In this document: positions 21,316 to 32,472 of the stretch, piece after piece
Layout: each line of letters opens with the position of its first letter
Position numbering within the stretch: the stretch's first letter is position 1
Source: Rahnella variigena
GTDB lineage: Bacteria > Pseudomonadota > Gammaproteobacteria > Enterobacterales > Enterobacteriaceae
DNA length: 64,000 bases
Direction of reading: 5' to 3'
Assembly: GCF_003610915.1 (NCBI RefSeq)
Contig: NZ_NSDJ01000001.1
Coordinates: 2,480,001-2,544,000, forward strand
Notes under the pieces: generated by a model
The model's input: the letters and a program-made list of their open reading frames with translations, nothing else
The model's database searches: none
Told to the model about the DNA's origin: nothing
Made by a program: the position numbers and the translations under genes

Positions 21316-22458
21316 ATGGAAAACTTTTTGCCTTTCTCCCGTCCGTCTATGGGCGAAGAAGAGATTGCGGCTGTGGGGCAGGTTTTGCGCTCAGGGTGGA
21401 TAACCACCGGACCGCAAACAAACCAGCTGGAACAGGATTTCTCTGCCGCTTTCGGTTGTAAACATGCTATCGCAGTCAGTTCCGCAACCGGTGGCATGCA
21501 TGTTACGTTGATGGCGCTGGGCATAGGCCCCGGCGATGAAGTGATTACCCCTTCCCAGACCTGGGTTTCGACCCTCAATATGATTGTTCTGCTGGGTGCA
21601 GAGCCGGTCATGATCGATGTTGACCCGGACACCCTGATGGTAAGTGCAGAATCCATCGCTGCCGCCATCACGCCGAAAACTAAAGCGATTATCCCGGTGC
21701 ATTACGCGGGCGCGCCTTTAGACCTTGACCCGATTTACGCTGTCGCCAATGAACACGGTATTCCGGTGGTGGAAGATGCTGCGCACGCGGCAGGTACCCG
21801 TTACCGTGACCGCTGGATTGGCGCGCAGGGAACGGCAATCTTCTCCTTCCACGCCATCAAAAATATGACCTGCGCCGAAGGTGGCCTGATAGCCACGGAT
21901 GACGATGAGCTGGCGAATAAAGTCCGCGCGTTGAAATTCCACGGTCTGGCCGTTGATGCATTTGACCGTCAGGTACTGGGGCGCAAACCCCAGGCTGAGG
22001 TTGTCGAGCCCGGTTTTAAATACAATCTTTCCGATATTCACGCTTCTATTGCCGTCGTCCAGCTTAAACGCCTGCATGAGATCAATGCGCGCCGTACCGA
22101 ACTGGCACAGCGATATCTGGATAAATTACAGGGCTCACCTTATTTGCCAATGAATGTACCGGCTTACCCGCACCTTCATGCGTGGCACTTATTCATGATC
22201 CGCGTGGATGAAGAACGTTGCGGTATCAGCCGTGACGCTCTGATGGAACGCCTGAAAGAGCAGGGGATCGGAACTGGTTTGCATTTCCGCGCAGCTCATA
22301 CTCAAAAATATTACCGCGAGCGTTATCCGCATCTGAGCCTGCCAAACAGCGAATGGAATTCGGCACGTTTGTGCAGCCTGCCACTGTTCCCTGATATGCA
22401 GGACAGTGATGTGGACCGTGTTGTCGCGGCTCTTTTTTCCCTTCTGGAGGCGCAGTAG
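21316..22458 (+). CDS. arnB: ArnB, UDP-Ara4O aminotransferase
   Basis: 380 aa, close to the family length (379-385). A PLP-dependent DegT/DnrJ/EryC1 aminotransferase: [15 protein letters not shown] for PLP contact and the Schiff-base Lys at residue 182 in [13 protein letters not shown]. It converts UDP-4-keto-pentose to UDP-L-Ara4N using glutamate. First gene of arnBCADTEF, behind the PmrA box. Its TAG overlaps the GTG start of arnC by one base. Confidence 0.96.
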   Translation: MENFLPFSRPSMGEEEIAAVGQVLRSGWITTGPQTNQLEQDFSAAFGCKHAIAVSSATGGMHVTLMALGIGPGDEVITPSQTWVSTLNMIVLLGAEPVMIDVDPDTLMVSAESIAAAITPKTKAIIPVHYAGAPLDLDPIYAVANEHGIPVVEDAAHAAGTRYRDRWIGAQGTAIFSFHAIKNMTCAEGGLIATDDDELANKVRALKFHGLAVDAFDRQVLGRKPQAEVVEPGFKYNLSDIHASIAVVQLKRLHEINARRTELAQRYLDKLQGSPYLPMNVPAYPHLHAWHLFMIRVDEERCGISRDALMERLKEQGIGTGLHFRAAHTQKYYRERYPHLSLPNSEWNSARLCSLPLFPDMQDSDVDRVVAALFSLLEAQ

Positions 22459-23438
22459 TGGCGCAATACGTACCAATCCGTAAAGTCTCGGTGGTTATCC
22501 CGGTCTACAACGAAGAAGAAAGCTTGCCGGCGTTGTTATCTCGTACGCAGGCAGCCTGTAAGCAATTAACCCAACAGTACGAAATCATTCTTGTGGATGA
22601 CGGCAGTTCTGACAGCTCCGGTGACATGCTCGCTGCCGCTGCAGAACAACCGGACAGCCATGTTATTGCCGTTTTGCTCAACCGTAATTACGGCCAGCAT
22701 TCCGCCATTATGGCCGGTTTTAGCCATGTGACGGGTGATCTGGTCATTACGCTTGATGCTGACCTGCAAAATCCACCGGAAGAAATCCCGCGTCTGGTCG
22801 CCACGGCCGATGAAGGCTATGACGTTGTCGGCACGGTACGTGCAAACCGCCGCGATTCCTGGTTCCGTAAATCAGCCTCGAAAATGATCAACATGATGAT
22901 CCAGCGCGCTACCGGCAAATCGATGGGCGATTACGGTTGCATGTTACGTGCCTACCGCCGCCATATTATCGAAGCCATGCTGCATTGCCATGAGCGCAGT
23001 ACCTTTATCCCGATTCTGGCAAACACCTTCGCGCGCAAAACGATTGAAATCCCGGTTCAGCATTCTGAGCGCGAATTCGGTGATTCCAAATACAGCCTGA
23101 TGAAACTCATCAACCTGATGTATGACCTAATCACCTGCCTGACAACGACGCCGCTGAGAATGCTTAGTGTGGTGGGCAGCGCGATCGCCATTTTCGGTTT
23201 TGTGCTGGCGGTGTTTCTGATTTTAATGCGCCTCATCAACGGTCCTGCCTGGGCTGCGGACGGCGTATTTACGTTATTTGCATTGTTATTCATGTTTATC
23301 GGTGCGCAGTTTGTGGGCATGGGGTTACTCGGTGAATACATCGGGCGTATCTACAATGATGTCCGTGCGCGTCCCCGTTATTTTGTTCAAAAAGTCGTCG
23401 GCGTTCGTTCCGAAGATAACAGTCAGGAAGAAGAGTGA
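22458..23438 (+). CDS. arnC: ArnC, undecaprenyl-phosphate Ara4FN transferase
   Basis: 326 aa. GT2-family glycosyltransferase domain at about 8-170 ([28 protein letters not shown], the DAD-type [11 protein letters not shown]) and two C-terminal membrane helices at about 236-260 and 270-295. It moves 4-deoxy-4-formamido-L-arabinose from UDP to undecaprenyl phosphate on the inner membrane. The start is GTG at 22458, overlapping the arnB stop, which suggests translational coupling. Confidence 0.95.
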   Translation: MAQYVPIRKVSVVIPVYNEEESLPALLSRTQAACKQLTQQYEIILVDDGSSDSSGDMLAAAAEQPDSHVIAVLLNRNYGQHSAIMAGFSHVTGDLVITLDADLQNPPEEIPRLVATADEGYDVVGTVRANRRDSWFRKSASKMINMMIQRATGKSMGDYGCMLRAYRRHIIEAMLHCHERSTFIPILANTFARKTIEIPVQHSEREFGDSKYSLMKLINLMYDLITCLTTTPLRMLSVVGSAIAIFGFVLAVFLILMRLINGPAWAADGVFTLFALLFMFIGAQFVGMGLLGEYIGRIYNDVRARPRYFVQKVVGVRSEDNSQEEE

Positions 23439-25420
23439 TGAAAGCGATTGTATTTGCCTACCATGATATTGGTTGTGTTGGTTTACAGGCTCTGGTTGAT
23501 GCCGGTTATGACGTACAGGCAGTCTTTACGCATACCGATGCCCCGAATGAAAACCAGTTCTTTTCATCTGTTGCCCGTCAGGGTGCTGAACTGAATCTGC
23601 CGGTTTATGCCCCGGAAGATGTTAACCATCCATTGTGGGTCGACCGCATCCGTGCTTTACAGCCTGATGTCATTTTCTCTTTCTACTATCGCAACATGCT
23701 GAGCGAAGAGATTTTATCTCTGGCGCCACGCGGCGGTTTTAATCTGCATGGTTCATTACTGCCACGCTACCGTGGTCGCGCACCGGTTAACTGGGCGCTG
23801 CTGAATGGCGAAACCGAAACCGGCGTTACCCTGCATAAAATGGTTAAACGGCCTGATGCGGGTGATATCGTGGGGCAGCGTAAAGTCGCCATCGCTGCCG
23901 ATGACACTGCACTGAAATTACACGCTAAAGTCCGTGATGCCGCTAAAGCGCTTCTGACAGATGTTCTGCCGGAAATGAAAGCCGGTAAGATCACGCTGAC
24001 TCCGCAAGACGAGTCTCAGGCAAGCTACTTTGGCCGTCGCACTGCTGCTGATGGTGAAATTCACTGGCATAAATCTGCCACTGAAATTAACAACCTGATC
24101 CGTGCGGTGACCGAACCATACCCGGGTGCATTCTCTTATCTGGGTCAGCGTAAACTGACCGTCTGGCGCGCCCGTCCGCTGGATACTCAGCATGACAAAC
24201 AACCAGGCACCGTACTTTCTTCTGATCCGCTGACTATCGCCTGTGGCGAAGGCGCACTGGAAATTCTGGCAGGGCAGAGTGAAAACGGCCTGTATGTTCA
24301 GGGTTCCCGTCTGGCGCTTGAGCTGGGTATCATGCCGGATATGCGCGTGGCGACATTGCCAACCGCCGTCATGAAGCGTCGTACACGCGTGCTGATTCTG
24401 GGTGTGAACGGTTTCATCGGTAACCACCTGAGTGAACGCCTGCTGCGTGAAGACCGTTATGAAATTTATGGTCTGGATATCAGCTCTGACGCGGTCAGCC
24501 GCTTCATGGATAACCCGCATTTCCACTTCGTTGAAGGCGATATCAGCATCCATTCTGAGTGGATCGAATATCACATTAAAAAATGTGATGTCGTTCTGCC
24601 GCTGGTGGCTATCGCCACGCCAATTGAATATACCCGTAACCCGCTGCGTGTGTTCGAACTGGATTTCGAAGAAAACCTGAAAATCGTTCGCGACTGTGTG
24701 AAATACAAAAAACGCATCATCTTCCCGTCGACCTCTGAAGTTTACGGTATGTGTGATGACAAAGAATTCGATGAGGACCATTCCCGTCTGATCGTTGGCC
24801 CGATTAACAAACAGCGCTGGATTTACTCTGTTTCTAAACAGCTGCTCGACCGTGTTATTTGGGCATATGGCGCGAAAGAAGGCCTGAAATTCACACTGTT
24901 CCGTCCGTTTAACTGGATGGGGCCACGTCTGGATAACCTGGATGCTGCGCGTATCGGCAGCTCCCGTGCGATCACTCAGCTGATCCTGAATCTGGTCGAA
25001 GGTTCACCGATCAAACTGGTCGATGGCGGCGAGCAGAAACGTTGCTTCACCGACATCAACGACGGTATCGAAGCGTTGTTCCGCATCATCGAGAACCGCG
25101 ACAACTTGTGTGACGGTCAGATCATCAACATCGGTAACCCGACGAACGAAGCAAGCATCCGTCAGCTGGCAGAAATGCTACTCAAAAGCTTTGAGGCACA
25201 CCCGCTTCGCGCCCAGTTCCCGCCGTTTGCCGGTTTCAATCTGGTCGAAAGCAGCACTTACTACGGTAAAGGCTACCAGGACGTTGAGCACCGTACGCCG
25301 AGCATCAAAAATGCCCGTCGTCTGCTGGACTGGAAACCTGAAATTGGCATGGATAAAACCGTCGCCGACACGCTGGATTTCTTCCTGCGTTCTGTAAACA
25401 CTGACGCTGACAAAGCCTGA
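23438..25420 (+). CDS. arnA: ArnA, bifunctional UDP-GlcA decarboxylase / UDP-Ara4N formyltransferase
   Basis: 660 aa, exactly the E. coli length. The N-terminal formyltransferase domain (about 1-304) has Asn102 and His104 in [19 protein letters not shown]; the C-terminal decarboxylase (about 315-660) has the Rossmann motif GVNGFIG, STSEVYG and the YSVSK catalytic pair. It makes UDP-Ara4O from UDP-glucuronate and formylates UDP-Ara4N. The ATG at 23438 overlaps the arnC TGA by one base; a GTG three bases earlier is less likely. Confidence 0.97.
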   Translation: MKAIVFAYHDIGCVGLQALVDAGYDVQAVFTHTDAPNENQFFSSVARQGAELNLPVYAPEDVNHPLWVDRIRALQPDVIFSFYYRNMLSEEILSLAPRGGFNLHGSLLPRYRGRAPVNWALLNGETETGVTLHKMVKRPDAGDIVGQRKVAIAADDTALKLHAKVRDAAKALLTDVLPEMKAGKITLTPQDESQASYFGRRTAADGEIHWHKSATEINNLIRAVTEPYPGAFSYLGQRKLTVWRARPLDTQHDKQPGTVLSSDPLTIACGEGALEILAGQSENGLYVQGSRLALELGIMPDMRVATLPTAVMKRRTRVLILGVNGFIGNHLSERLLREDRYEIYGLDISSDAVSRFMDNPHFHFVEGDISIHSEWIEYHIKKCDVVLPLVAIATPIEYTRNPLRVFELDFEENLKIVRDCVKYKKRIIFPSTSEVYGMCDDKEFDEDHSRLIVGPINKQRWIYSVSKQLLDRVIWAYGAKEGLKFTLFRPFNWMGPRLDNLDAARIGSSRAITQLILNLVEGSPIKLVDGGEQKRCFTDINDGIEALFRIIENRDNLCDGQIINIGNPTNEASIRQLAEMLLKSFEAHPLRAQFPPFAGFNLVESSTYYGKGYQDVEHRTPSIKNARRLLDWKPEIGMDKTVADTLDFFLRSVNTDADKA

Positions 25421-25433
25421 TACGGTGCCAGAC

Positions 25434-26333
25434 ATGAAGAAAGTGGGTCTGCGCATTGATGTGGATACCTGGAGCGGCACCCGGGAGGGTGTCCCTCAGC
25501 TTCTGCAAACCCTTGCAAAACATAAAATTACCGCCAGTTTCTTCTTCAGCGTTGGCCCGGATAACATGGGGCGCCACTTGTGGCGCCTGCTAAAACCGCG
25601 CTTTCTGTGGAAAATGCTGCGCTCTAACGCGGCCTCCCTTTATGGCTGGGATATCCTGCTGGCGGGTACCGCCTGGCCGGGTAAACCCATCGCCCGTGAC
25701 CTCGGGTATCTGATGAAAGAAACCGCAAAACGGGGCCACGAAGTCGGACTGCACGCCTGGGATCATCAGGGCTGGCAGGCGAAAGTCGGGAAATGGTCAG
25801 AGAAACAGCTGGAAGAACAAATCCGGCTGGGGCTGGATGCACTGGAAAAAAGCCTGGGTCATGACGTCGAATGTTCGGCAGTGGCAGGCTGGCGTGCGGA
25901 TGAACGCGTCATAGAAGTGAAAGAGCGCTTTCATTTCTATTACAACAGTGATTGCCGCGGAACCCATCCTTTCCTGCCGGTTCTGGAAAATGGATCCCCG
26001 GGAACCGTACAAATTCCGGTGACGCTGCCGACTTACGATGAAGTGGCGGGCGGCGAAATTACGGCGGATAACTTCAACGATTTTATTCTTGATGCTATCG
26101 CCAAGGATACCGGCGTGCCGGTGTATACCATCCACGCTGAAGTTGAAGGAATGTCGCTGGCAACGCAATTTGACGAGTTACTGACCCGTGCTGCTGCACA
26201 GGGTATCCGGTTTTGCGCGCTGGGCGAGTTACTGCCGCAAGATCTCAGTACGTTGCCAAAAGGCAAAGTGGTTCGCGCCAGTTTCCCGGGTCGGGAAGGT
26301 TGGTTAGGCTGTCAGCAAGAAGGTTTCTCCTGA
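25434..26333 (+). CDS. arnD: ArnD, Ara4FN-undecaprenyl phosphate deformylase
   Basis: 299 aa from the ATG at 25434 ([13 protein letters not shown]). A NodB-type polysaccharide deacetylase with the metal-binding DVDT near residue 9, [15 protein letters not shown], the His pair in [13 protein letters not shown], and the C-terminal [11 protein letters not shown]. It removes the formyl group to leave Ara4N on undecaprenyl phosphate. A GTG at 25425 is an alternative start giving three more residues; neither has a strong ribosome site. Its TGA overlaps the arnT start. Confidence 0.94.
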   Translation: MKKVGLRIDVDTWSGTREGVPQLLQTLAKHKITASFFFSVGPDNMGRHLWRLLKPRFLWKMLRSNAASLYGWDILLAGTAWPGKPIARDLGYLMKETAKRGHEVGLHAWDHQGWQAKVGKWSEKQLEEQIRLGLDALEKSLGHDVECSAVAGWRADERVIEVKERFHFYYNSDCRGTHPFLPVLENGSPGTVQIPVTLPTYDEVAGGEITADNFNDFILDAIAKDTGVPVYTIHAEVEGMSLATQFDELLTRAAAQGIRFCALGELLPQDLSTLPKGKVVRASFPGREGWLGCQQEGFS

Positions 26334-28003
26334 TGTCGAAAACAATTAAAGGCGTATGGAGCACCATGATCCTGGTGTTCTTCGCGCTCGTTTACCTTGT
26401 TCCTCTTAATACCCGCCTGTTATGGCAACCTGATGAAACCCGATATGCCGAAATCAGCCGCGAAATGCTTCAGCGCGGCGACTGGGTTGTGCCTCATCTG
26501 CTCGGATTGCGCTATTTTGAAAAACCGGTGGCAGGTTACTGGTTTAACAATATCAGCCAGATGATTTTCGGTGAAAGCAACTTTGCGGTGCGTTTTGGTT
26601 CAGTATTCAGCACTATGCTGAGCGCCATTCTGGTGTTCTGGCTGGCAAATCTGATGTGGCGTAATCGTCAGACCGCTTACACTGCCGTGTTGATCTACCT
26701 TTCCACCCTGCTGGTGTTCAGTATCGGTACCTACAGCGTTCTTGATCCGATGATCACGCTTTGGATGACTGCGGCTATGGTGGCGACCTGGTTCTGCCTG
26801 CGGGTTTCGCGTACACCGCAAAAAGCCATGAGCTGGATAGCGCTTGGACTGGCCTGCGGTATGGGCTTTATGACCAAAGGGTTTCTGGCGCTGGCGCTGC
26901 CGGTGATTGCAGTTCTGCCGATTGTCTGGCGTGAAAAGCGTTTCAAAACCCTGTTTGGCTGGGGACCGCTGGCGATTCTCAGTGCTGTGGTTCTCAGTCT
27001 GCCGTGGGTGCTGGCGATTGCGCGGCATGAACCTGATTTCTGGAATTACTTCTTCTGGGTCGAGCATATTCAGCGATTTGCAGAATCGGATGCCCAACAT
27101 AAAGCGCCGTTCTGGTTCTATTTGCCTGTGCTCTGTCTGGGCGTTCTGCCGTGGCTCGGTCTGTTGCCGGGAGCACTGCGCGAGGGCTGGACTCAGCGCG
27201 TCATGCGCCCGGAGCTGTTCTTCCTGCTGAGCTGGGCGATTATGCCGCTGATCTTCTTCAGCATCGCCAAAGGAAAACTGCCGACTTACATTCTGCCGTG
27301 CATAGCGCCGGTTGCCTTGCTGATGGCCGATCATCTTGAACAAATCCGTCAGTCAGGGAAGTTACGCGCACTGAAAGCGAATGGCGTCATTAACATCATT
27401 TTTGGTGTTCTGATGGCGGTCGCCGTACTGGTGATATCCGGCATTCTGCCGCTCCACGTTAAAGCGGTCTTTACCCGTACGGAGATGCCCCGCGCTCTGA
27501 TTGGTATTCTCTGTTTTGCCGTGTGGGCGCTGGCAGGGGCAATGTCACTGACCGATGTGAAAAAACGTTGGTACTGGGGCGCTATCTGTCCGCTGGTATT
27601 GGCGCTGCTGGTCGGGCAGGCTATGCCGCAGAAAATTATAGATTCAAAACAACCTCAGGACTTTTTACAACAGCACAACGACCTGTTGCAGGACAGCCGT
27701 TTTATCCTGGCAGATAATGTCGGCGTAGCCACTGCGGTTGCCTGGTCGCTGAAGCGCAGTGATATTCTGATGTTTGATGAAAAAGGCGAGCTGCAATACG
27801 GATTAAGTTATCCTGATGCTAAAGATAACTTTATTGATGCGGCTGGCTTCCCGGCATGGCTGCAGAAAGCCCGTCAGGAAGGAAATGTTTCTGTGATCCT
27901 CAGACTTGACCGCAATGCGCATGTGAAATCAACAATGCCGGCTGCTGACCAAACAGTGAAGTTTGATCGTCAGGCGATACTGTTCTACAAAAAACTGCCA
28001 TGA
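26333..28003 (+). CDS. arnT: ArnT, lipid A L-Ara4N transferase
   Basis: 556 aa from the ATG at 26333 (family about 550). A GT-C fold integral membrane transferase with about 12-13 membrane helices and the first periplasmic loop [20 protein letters not shown], which carries the acidic catalytic residue typical of GT83. It transfers Ara4N from undecaprenyl phosphate to lipid A phosphates, lowering negative charge and polymyxin binding. The ORF could extend back to 26213 but that part is the out-of-frame end of arnD. Confidence 0.95.
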   Translation: MSKTIKGVWSTMILVFFALVYLVPLNTRLLWQPDETRYAEISREMLQRGDWVVPHLLGLRYFEKPVAGYWFNNISQMIFGESNFAVRFGSVFSTMLSAILVFWLANLMWRNRQTAYTAVLIYLSTLLVFSIGTYSVLDPMITLWMTAAMVATWFCLRVSRTPQKAMSWIALGLACGMGFMTKGFLALALPVIAVLPIVWREKRFKTLFGWGPLAILSAVVLSLPWVLAIARHEPDFWNYFFWVEHIQRFAESDAQHKAPFWFYLPVLCLGVLPWLGLLPGALREGWTQRVMRPELFFLLSWAIMPLIFFSIAKGKLPTYILPCIAPVALLMADHLEQIRQSGKLRALKANGVINIIFGVLMAVAVLVISGILPLHVKAVFTRTEMPRALIGILCFAVWALAGAMSLTDVKKRWYWGAICPLVLALLVGQAMPQKIIDSKQPQDFLQQHNDLLQDSRFILADNVGVATAVAWSLKRSDILMFDEKGELQYGLSYPDAKDNFIDAAGFPAWLQKARQEGNVSVILRLDRNAHVKSTMPAADQTVKFDRQAILFYKKLP

Positions 28004-28332
28004 CCGGATTCCTTCTGGTGCTGGCAGTCAGTGTGATCACCTGTGCCGGCCAGCTTTGTCAGAAGCAGGCCGCTCAGGTGTCCGCTGACGGTATGGCGTG
28101 CGTTCTGCGCTGGCTCGGGCTGGCGGTGCTTTTGCTTGGCATCGGCATGCTCTTGTGGCTGCGGGTGTTACAACTGCTGCCGCTGAGTCTGGCGTATCCG
28201 ATGCTCAGTCTGAATTTCGTCCTGATCACATTGTGTGCCCGCTGGTTTTTCCATGAACACGTCGACGGGCGCCACTGGTGTGGCGTCGCGTTAATCATGT
28301 CAGGGATTGCACTGATGAGTGTCAGCTTATGA
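28000..28332 (+). CDS. arnE: ArnE, Ara4N-undecaprenyl phosphate flippase subunit
   Basis: 110 aa, four membrane helices of the small multidrug resistance (EmrE) fold: [20 protein letters not shown], then helices at about 38-58, 62-82 and 90-108. With ArnF it is proposed to flip Ara4N-undecaprenyl phosphate to the periplasm. The ATG overlaps the arnT stop (ATGA) and its own TGA overlaps the arnF start. Confidence 0.92.
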   Translation: MTGFLLVLAVSVITCAGQLCQKQAAQVSADGMACVLRWLGLAVLLLGIGMLLWLRVLQLLPLSLAYPMLSLNFVLITLCARWFFHEHVDGRHWCGVALIMSGIALMSVSL

Positions 28333-28718
28333 AAGGCTATTTGTGGGGCGGGGGCAGCGTCTTACTGGTAACAGCAGCGCAGTTGCTGATGAAATGGGGG
28401 ATGGTGCAGATCCCGTGGATTGCTCTGTCTGCCATTGACACCTCGTTTATTCTTAGCCATTTAAGCGCACTGACTGCCGTGTTTTTGGGGTTATGCGGGT
28501 ATGTATTCTCGATGGGCTGCTGGTTCTTTGCCTTACGGCATCTGCCGCTCAACCGCGCTTATACCTTGCTGAGTCTGAGTTATGCGCTGGTGTATATCGC
28601 GGCGGTCACCTTGCCCTGGTTCAATGAAAGCATCAGCTTAACCAAAACGCTGGGCGGTTTACTTATCTTGTCCGGTGTTTGCCTGATCCACAGTAAACCT
28701 GTCAAAAAGTCTCAATGA
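28329..28718 (+). CDS. arnF: ArnF, Ara4N-undecaprenyl phosphate flippase subunit
   Basis: 129 aa (E. coli 128) with four membrane helices: [20 protein letters not shown] at the N-terminus, [38 protein letters not shown] and [13 protein letters not shown]. It is the SMR-fold partner of ArnE. It starts at 28329 inside the arnE stop; an in-frame ATG at 28278 lies within arnE and is not supported. Last gene of the operon; no clear intrinsic terminator is seen after it. Confidence 0.92.
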   Translation: MKGYLWGGGSVLLVTAAQLLMKWGMVQIPWIALSAIDTSFILSHLSALTAVFLGLCGYVFSMGCWFFALRHLPLNRAYTLLSLSYALVYIAAVTLPWFNESISLTKTLGGLLILSGVCLIHSKPVKKSQ

Positions 28719-28873
28719 ATTTATTCTGAAACGATAAAAATCATCACAAAAGATTGGATGACGGATAAAATAGCGCTAAATTCTATTAGTTCTTAGATAA
28801 CGGCGACTTATCCGGCCCGCGCAAACCCTCGTGTTCCGGTGATGCCGTGACGCTATTGAGGAAGGAATGCACT

Positions 28874-29353
28874 ATGCGCTGGTCGTCCGTATCCATGTAT
28901 TCCCTGCTGGCTGTTGCCGCGTTAATTCTTAACGGTTGCAGCAGCCACGCGCCACCGCCAAGTGGCCGGTTTGCTGATTCTATTACCGTGGTTGCCGAGC
29001 TAAATGACCAGCTCAGTCAATGGCACGGTGCGCCTTATCGCTATGGCGGTTTACAACCCAGCGGCGTGGATTGCTCGGGCTTTGTTTTTCGTACTTATCG
29101 CGATCGTTTTGGTGTAGTTTTGCCAAGAACGACGGCCGATCAAACGAAAATTGGCACAAAAGTTTCCCGTGATGAACTGCTTCCCGGCGATCTGGTTTTC
29201 TTTAAAACCGGCAGCGGGGAGAACGGCTTGCACGTCGGGATTTACGATACCGCAGACCAGTTTATTCACGCCTCAACCAGTCAGGGCGTCACGCGTTCTT
29301 CGCTCGATAACGTCTACTGGCGCAAAGTGTACTGGCAGGCTCGTCGTATCTGA
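28874..29353 (+). CDS. nlpC: NlpC, NlpC/P60 family lipoprotein hydrolase
   Basis: 159 aa (E. coli 154). Lipoprotein signal ending in LILNGC, so an envelope lipoprotein. The NlpC/P60 papain-like domain has the catalytic Cys in GVDCSGFVFRTY, His in NGLHVGIYDT and a polar third residue in QFIHASTSQG; the DELLPGDLVFFKTGSGENG string matches E. coli NlpC exactly in large part. It is a presumed peptidoglycan peptide hydrolase. The start at 28874 follows GAGGAAGGA; an upstream start at 28847 would bury the signal. Confidence 0.93.
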   Translation: MRWSSVSMYSLLAVAALILNGCSSHAPPPSGRFADSITVVAELNDQLSQWHGAPYRYGGLQPSGVDCSGFVFRTYRDRFGVVLPRTTADQTKIGTKVSRDELLPGDLVFFKTGSGENGLHVGIYDTADQFIHASTSQGVTRSSLDNVYWRKVYWQARRI

Positions 29354-29448
29354 TACGGTATAAAACCCATTCCCCCTGATTTCACTGCGTATTTCATCCT
29401 GTTTTTTGCTGTTATTATCAGAGCAGACTCATTCAGGATGAATATGCG

Positions 29449-30462
29449 ATGAAACCTCTCAGACTGTTACTTTCCGATTCTTACGATCCCTGGTTCAACC
29501 TTGCCGTAGAAGATTGCATTTTCCGCGAAATGACCACTCAGCGGGTGTTATTCCTCTGGCGGAATGCCGAAACGGTGGTGATCGGGCAGGCGCAAAATCC
29601 CTGGAAAGAATGTAATACCCGGAGAATGGAAGAAGACGGCATTCGCCTGGCGCGCCGCAGCAGCGGCGGTGGTGCGGTGTTTCATGATCTGGGCAATACC
29701 TGCTTTACGTTTATGGCAGGCAAACCGGAATATGATAAAAGTGTCTCGACCAACATTATCCTCGATGCCTTAAAACGTTTGGGGATAGATGCCAGCGCTT
29801 CCGGTCGCAACGATCTGGTGGTTCAGACCGCAGAAGGGGAGCGGAAAATCTCGGGGTCCGCTTACCGTGAAACAGCAGATCGCGGGTTTCACCACGGCAC
29901 ATTGCTGCTTAACGCTGATCTGAGCCGTCTGGCAAACTATCTCAATCCTGATGTCAAAAAGCTGCAGGCGAAGGGAATTACGTCAGTGCGCTCAAGGGTG
30001 GCGAATCTTAGTGAATTTGTACCGGACATCAACCACGAGCAGATTTGCGAAGCCGTTACTGCCGCTTTCTTTGACTGGTACGGGTCAAGTGTGGAACCGG
30101 AAATCATCTCACCGGATGTCTTCCCTGATATTCCGGGCTTCGCGGAGCGGTTTGCTAAACAAAGCAGCTGGGAATGGAATTTTGGCAAGGCACCGGCGTT
30201 CAGCCATCTGCTGAACGAGCGTTTTGTCTGGGGCGGCGTGGATATTCACTTTGACGTTGAAAAAGGCAGTATCAGCCGGGCGCAGATTTTCACAGACAGC
30301 CTGAACCCTGCGCCGTTACTGGCCTTAGCCGATGCGCTGGTCGGTACGCGCTATCATGCGCAGGATGTGGGGCAAACCGGCCAGGAAATCATTGAGCAGA
30401 ATCCCGCGATGCGGGCAGAACTGACCGAACTGCAATCCTGGCTGGTGCGTTGTATTCAGTAG
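29449..30462 (+). CDS. lplA: LplA, lipoate-protein ligase A
   Basis: 337 aa (E. coli 338). The ligase catalytic domain carries [19 protein letters not shown] (lipoate/AMP binding) and the Lys region [20 protein letters not shown]; a C-terminal accessory domain follows from about residue 250. It activates free lipoate with ATP and attaches it to E2 and GcvH proteins. In E. coli lplA lies near serB; here it sits between nlpC and a GNAT gene, so the locus differs. Confidence 0.96.
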   Translation: MKPLRLLLSDSYDPWFNLAVEDCIFREMTTQRVLFLWRNAETVVIGQAQNPWKECNTRRMEEDGIRLARRSSGGGAVFHDLGNTCFTFMAGKPEYDKSVSTNIILDALKRLGIDASASGRNDLVVQTAEGERKISGSAYRETADRGFHHGTLLLNADLSRLANYLNPDVKKLQAKGITSVRSRVANLSEFVPDINHEQICEAVTAAFFDWYGSSVEPEIISPDVFPDIPGFAERFAKQSSWEWNFGKAPAFSHLLNERFVWGGVDIHFDVEKGSISRAQIFTDSLNPAPLLALADALVGTRYHAQDVGQTGQEIIEQNPAMRAELTELQSWLVRCIQ

Positions 30463-30509
30463 GTTTGAATCCCGGAGATGGCCCTTCTTGTGCGTTTCCG
30501 GGACGTATT

Positions 30510-31109
30510 TCAGCCACGGCTCAGCTTGTGTTGCAGGCTTCTCTTCACCATCAGCCATTCATGGTCAATGATGGAAAACACCACGGTGTCACGATAGCTG
30601 CCGTCAGCATTTTTGCTGTGATTGCGTAAGACGCCATCCTGTTTAGCCCCCAGGCGGGTAATTGCTGCACGTGATTTATGATTATGCCAGTGAGTCCTGA
30701 ATTCGACGGCAATCGCCTGAAGTTGTTCAAACGCATACTCCAGCATCAGTGCCTTACATTCGGTATTCACAGAGGTTCGCTGGAAACGTTGCGCATACCA
30801 GGTAAACCCAATTTCCAGCCGGTGATTTTTTACATCGGCGTTGGAAAATCGCGTCGTGCCGATGACTTTCCGGGTTTCGTTATGGACAACAACGAACGGC
30901 AAAGCGCGTCCTGCCGCCTGTTCACTCAGGGCATCATCAATATACTTTCCAACCGTATCCGGGCGCGGGACGGAGGTAAACCACAGCTCCCATAATTCGC
31001 CATCGGCAGCGGCTTCAGCCAGTGCATCTGCATGGTCATGACGTAAGGGATGCAAACTGATTGTACGGTTTTTCAGAACCGTTTCTTTTAACCATAACGC
31101 GACTGACAT
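30510..31109 (-). CDS. GNAT acetyltransferase, RimJ/RimL-type
   Basis: 199 aa. An N-terminal LKNRTISLHPLRHDHADAL start typical of RimJ/RimL-like acetyltransferases, beta-strand VIGTTRFSNADVKNHRLEIGFTW, and the acetyl-CoA region with YAFEQLQAIAVEFRTHWHNHKSRAAITRLGAKQDG. Substrates in this group range from ribosomal proteins to small metabolites, so none is assigned. It is convergent with lplA and apparently alone. A hairpin with TCCCGGA / TCCGGGA arms (30470-30503) lies in the gap. Confidence 0.82.
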   Translation of the reverse strand: MSVALWLKETVLKNRTISLHPLRHDHADALAEAAADGELWELWFTSVPRPDTVGKYIDDALSEQAAGRALPFVVVHNETRKVIGTTRFSNADVKNHRLEIGFTWYAQRFQRTSVNTECKALMLEYAFEQLQAIAVEFRTHWHNHKSRAAITRLGAKQDGVLRNHSKNADGSYRDTVVFSIIDHEWLMVKRSLQHKLSRG

Positions 31110-31601
31110 TTTATAATAACCTCTGGTTTTTTTACTGGATTAGAGGAGTGACAGAGTCTGGAGTAGATACTTCAATTGCAGGCGGATGGCTTGCGCCATA
31201 TCTCTTAAGACACTATAACCATTAACTAAAATATTTGAATACGACTCCCCCCGGACAATAGCGCAATGAGTGACCGTTAATTTGTCTAAATATGTCTGAT
31301 AGCGCTCACGCTGCACGTTGCGTGTTTTCCCTGCTGACGATAAGATTAGTCTGAACCCCCTGTATTGACTGACATACCCCTCAAATTAGAAGGTGAGAAA
31401 GGGGAATCACATCTTGCAACGCTTTATTACGCAGTTATCAGCACCCTGGTCGCTTTTTACTGATAACCGGGCTGGCTCTTTCTTGATATCAATTTCTCTG
31501 ACGTTTCGGTTACGCCTCGGGGCTCCGGCATCTTTATGATCTGATTGATAGTCAAAAAGGTTATTAATCAATTAGCAGTGCCGTTGATGTTTTGGATAAA
31601 A
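31110..31601. other. Gene-free stretch before rflP
   Basis: 492 bp between divergent genes, expected to carry both promoters. A 41-codon frame from a TTG at 31414 has no recognisable features. I see no operator or RNA I can name. Confidence 0.5.
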
Positions 31602-32348
31602 ATGAAAATACAATTCGATACGGCCTTTAACAGTAGCTATCTGTGTCAGCCGGTCTACACCATTGAAGGGAAATTGCTTGCCGTAGAATTAATTTGCCGC
31701 TTTTCCAGTGCAGACAGCAAGCTGGTTATGCCCACAGAACTGGTGTTAAACCTTCTCACACCACCGCAATTACTGCGTTTTCTCAATGAACAGCAAGTCT
31801 GGGCGGATCAGCATGCCCAATGGTTTAACGATAATCAGGTTATTTTGAATATCAGTGTTGAAGAAAAGCAGGTGGCTTTATTACTCGCGGATGAAAATCT
31901 CCGTGAGGCTTTTAAAGCACACCCTTTTATTCATCTCAATCTGAGTGAATCATTTCCGCAGCTTTCTCAGGGCAGAAACAACAACCAACTGGTCACACTG
32001 AAGCAAGATTTTACCTTGTGGCTGGAGAACTTTGGCTCCGGGAATATTACGATGGCGCCGATTTTCGACCATCTTTTTCAGTGGGTGAAACTGGATAAAA
32101 ACCTCTTCTGGCAACTTTATGAGGGTGAACATTTTACGATCGTGATGCCGGCATTAATCCGCAATGTAAACCGTTTTTGCCGCAATATTGTGGTGGACGG
32201 GCTGGACAGTCAGGAGTATTTCGATGCATTGCATAAAAAGGATATAAAGGGCGTAAAAGGCCTGTTGTGGCCAGGCGTTGATCCCGCTGAGATGGACAGC
32301 CTGCTTAACCGGCCTGTTCAATTTCACTCATCGTCACTGCCGTCTTGA
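31602..32348 (+). CDS. rflP: RflP (YdiV), degenerate EAL-domain anti-FlhDC factor
   Basis: 248 aa, aligned with E. coli YdiV (237 aa): MKIQFDTAFNSSYLCQPVY, then LLAVELICRFSSADSKLVMPTEL and the later LENFGSGNITMAPIFDHLFQWVKLDK. The EAL signature is degenerate (VEL) and the metal-binding residues of active phosphodiesterases are not evident, so cyclic-di-GMP hydrolysis is unlikely. In the family it binds FlhD and directs FlhDC to degradation, turning off flagella. The position beside nlpC and selO supports orthology. The start at 31602 has a weak ribosome site; ATG at 31587 is possible. Confidence 0.85.
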   Translation: MKIQFDTAFNSSYLCQPVYTIEGKLLAVELICRFSSADSKLVMPTELVLNLLTPPQLLRFLNEQQVWADQHAQWFNDNQVILNISVEEKQVALLLADENLREAFKAHPFIHLNLSESFPQLSQGRNNNQLVTLKQDFTLWLENFGSGNITMAPIFDHLFQWVKLDKNLFWQLYEGEHFTIVMPALIRNVNRFCRNIVVDGLDSQEYFDALHKKDIKGVKGLLWPGVDPAEMDSLLNRPVQFHSSSLPS

Positions 32349-32356
32349 TATTCAGG

Positions 32357-32389
32357 ATCCCGGTCAGCACCTGCTGTATCGGGATTTTT
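32357..32389 (+). terminator. Terminator after rflP
   Basis: ATCCCG / CGGGAT outer stem with AGCA / TGCT inside, followed by TTTTTC, 9 bases past the rflP stop. Confidence 0.75.
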
Positions 32390-32472
32390 CATCCCGGGCG
32401 TCGGTAATCTCCCTGCATTTACTCCGTGTTAATCACGACGGAGCAGACCTACACTAAAGAAAAGGGGGATTT

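Noticed and set aside
31414..31539. 41-codon frame from a TTG upstream of rflP
   Set aside because: Non-ATG start, ribosome site too distant, and no conserved pattern visible; chance is likely.
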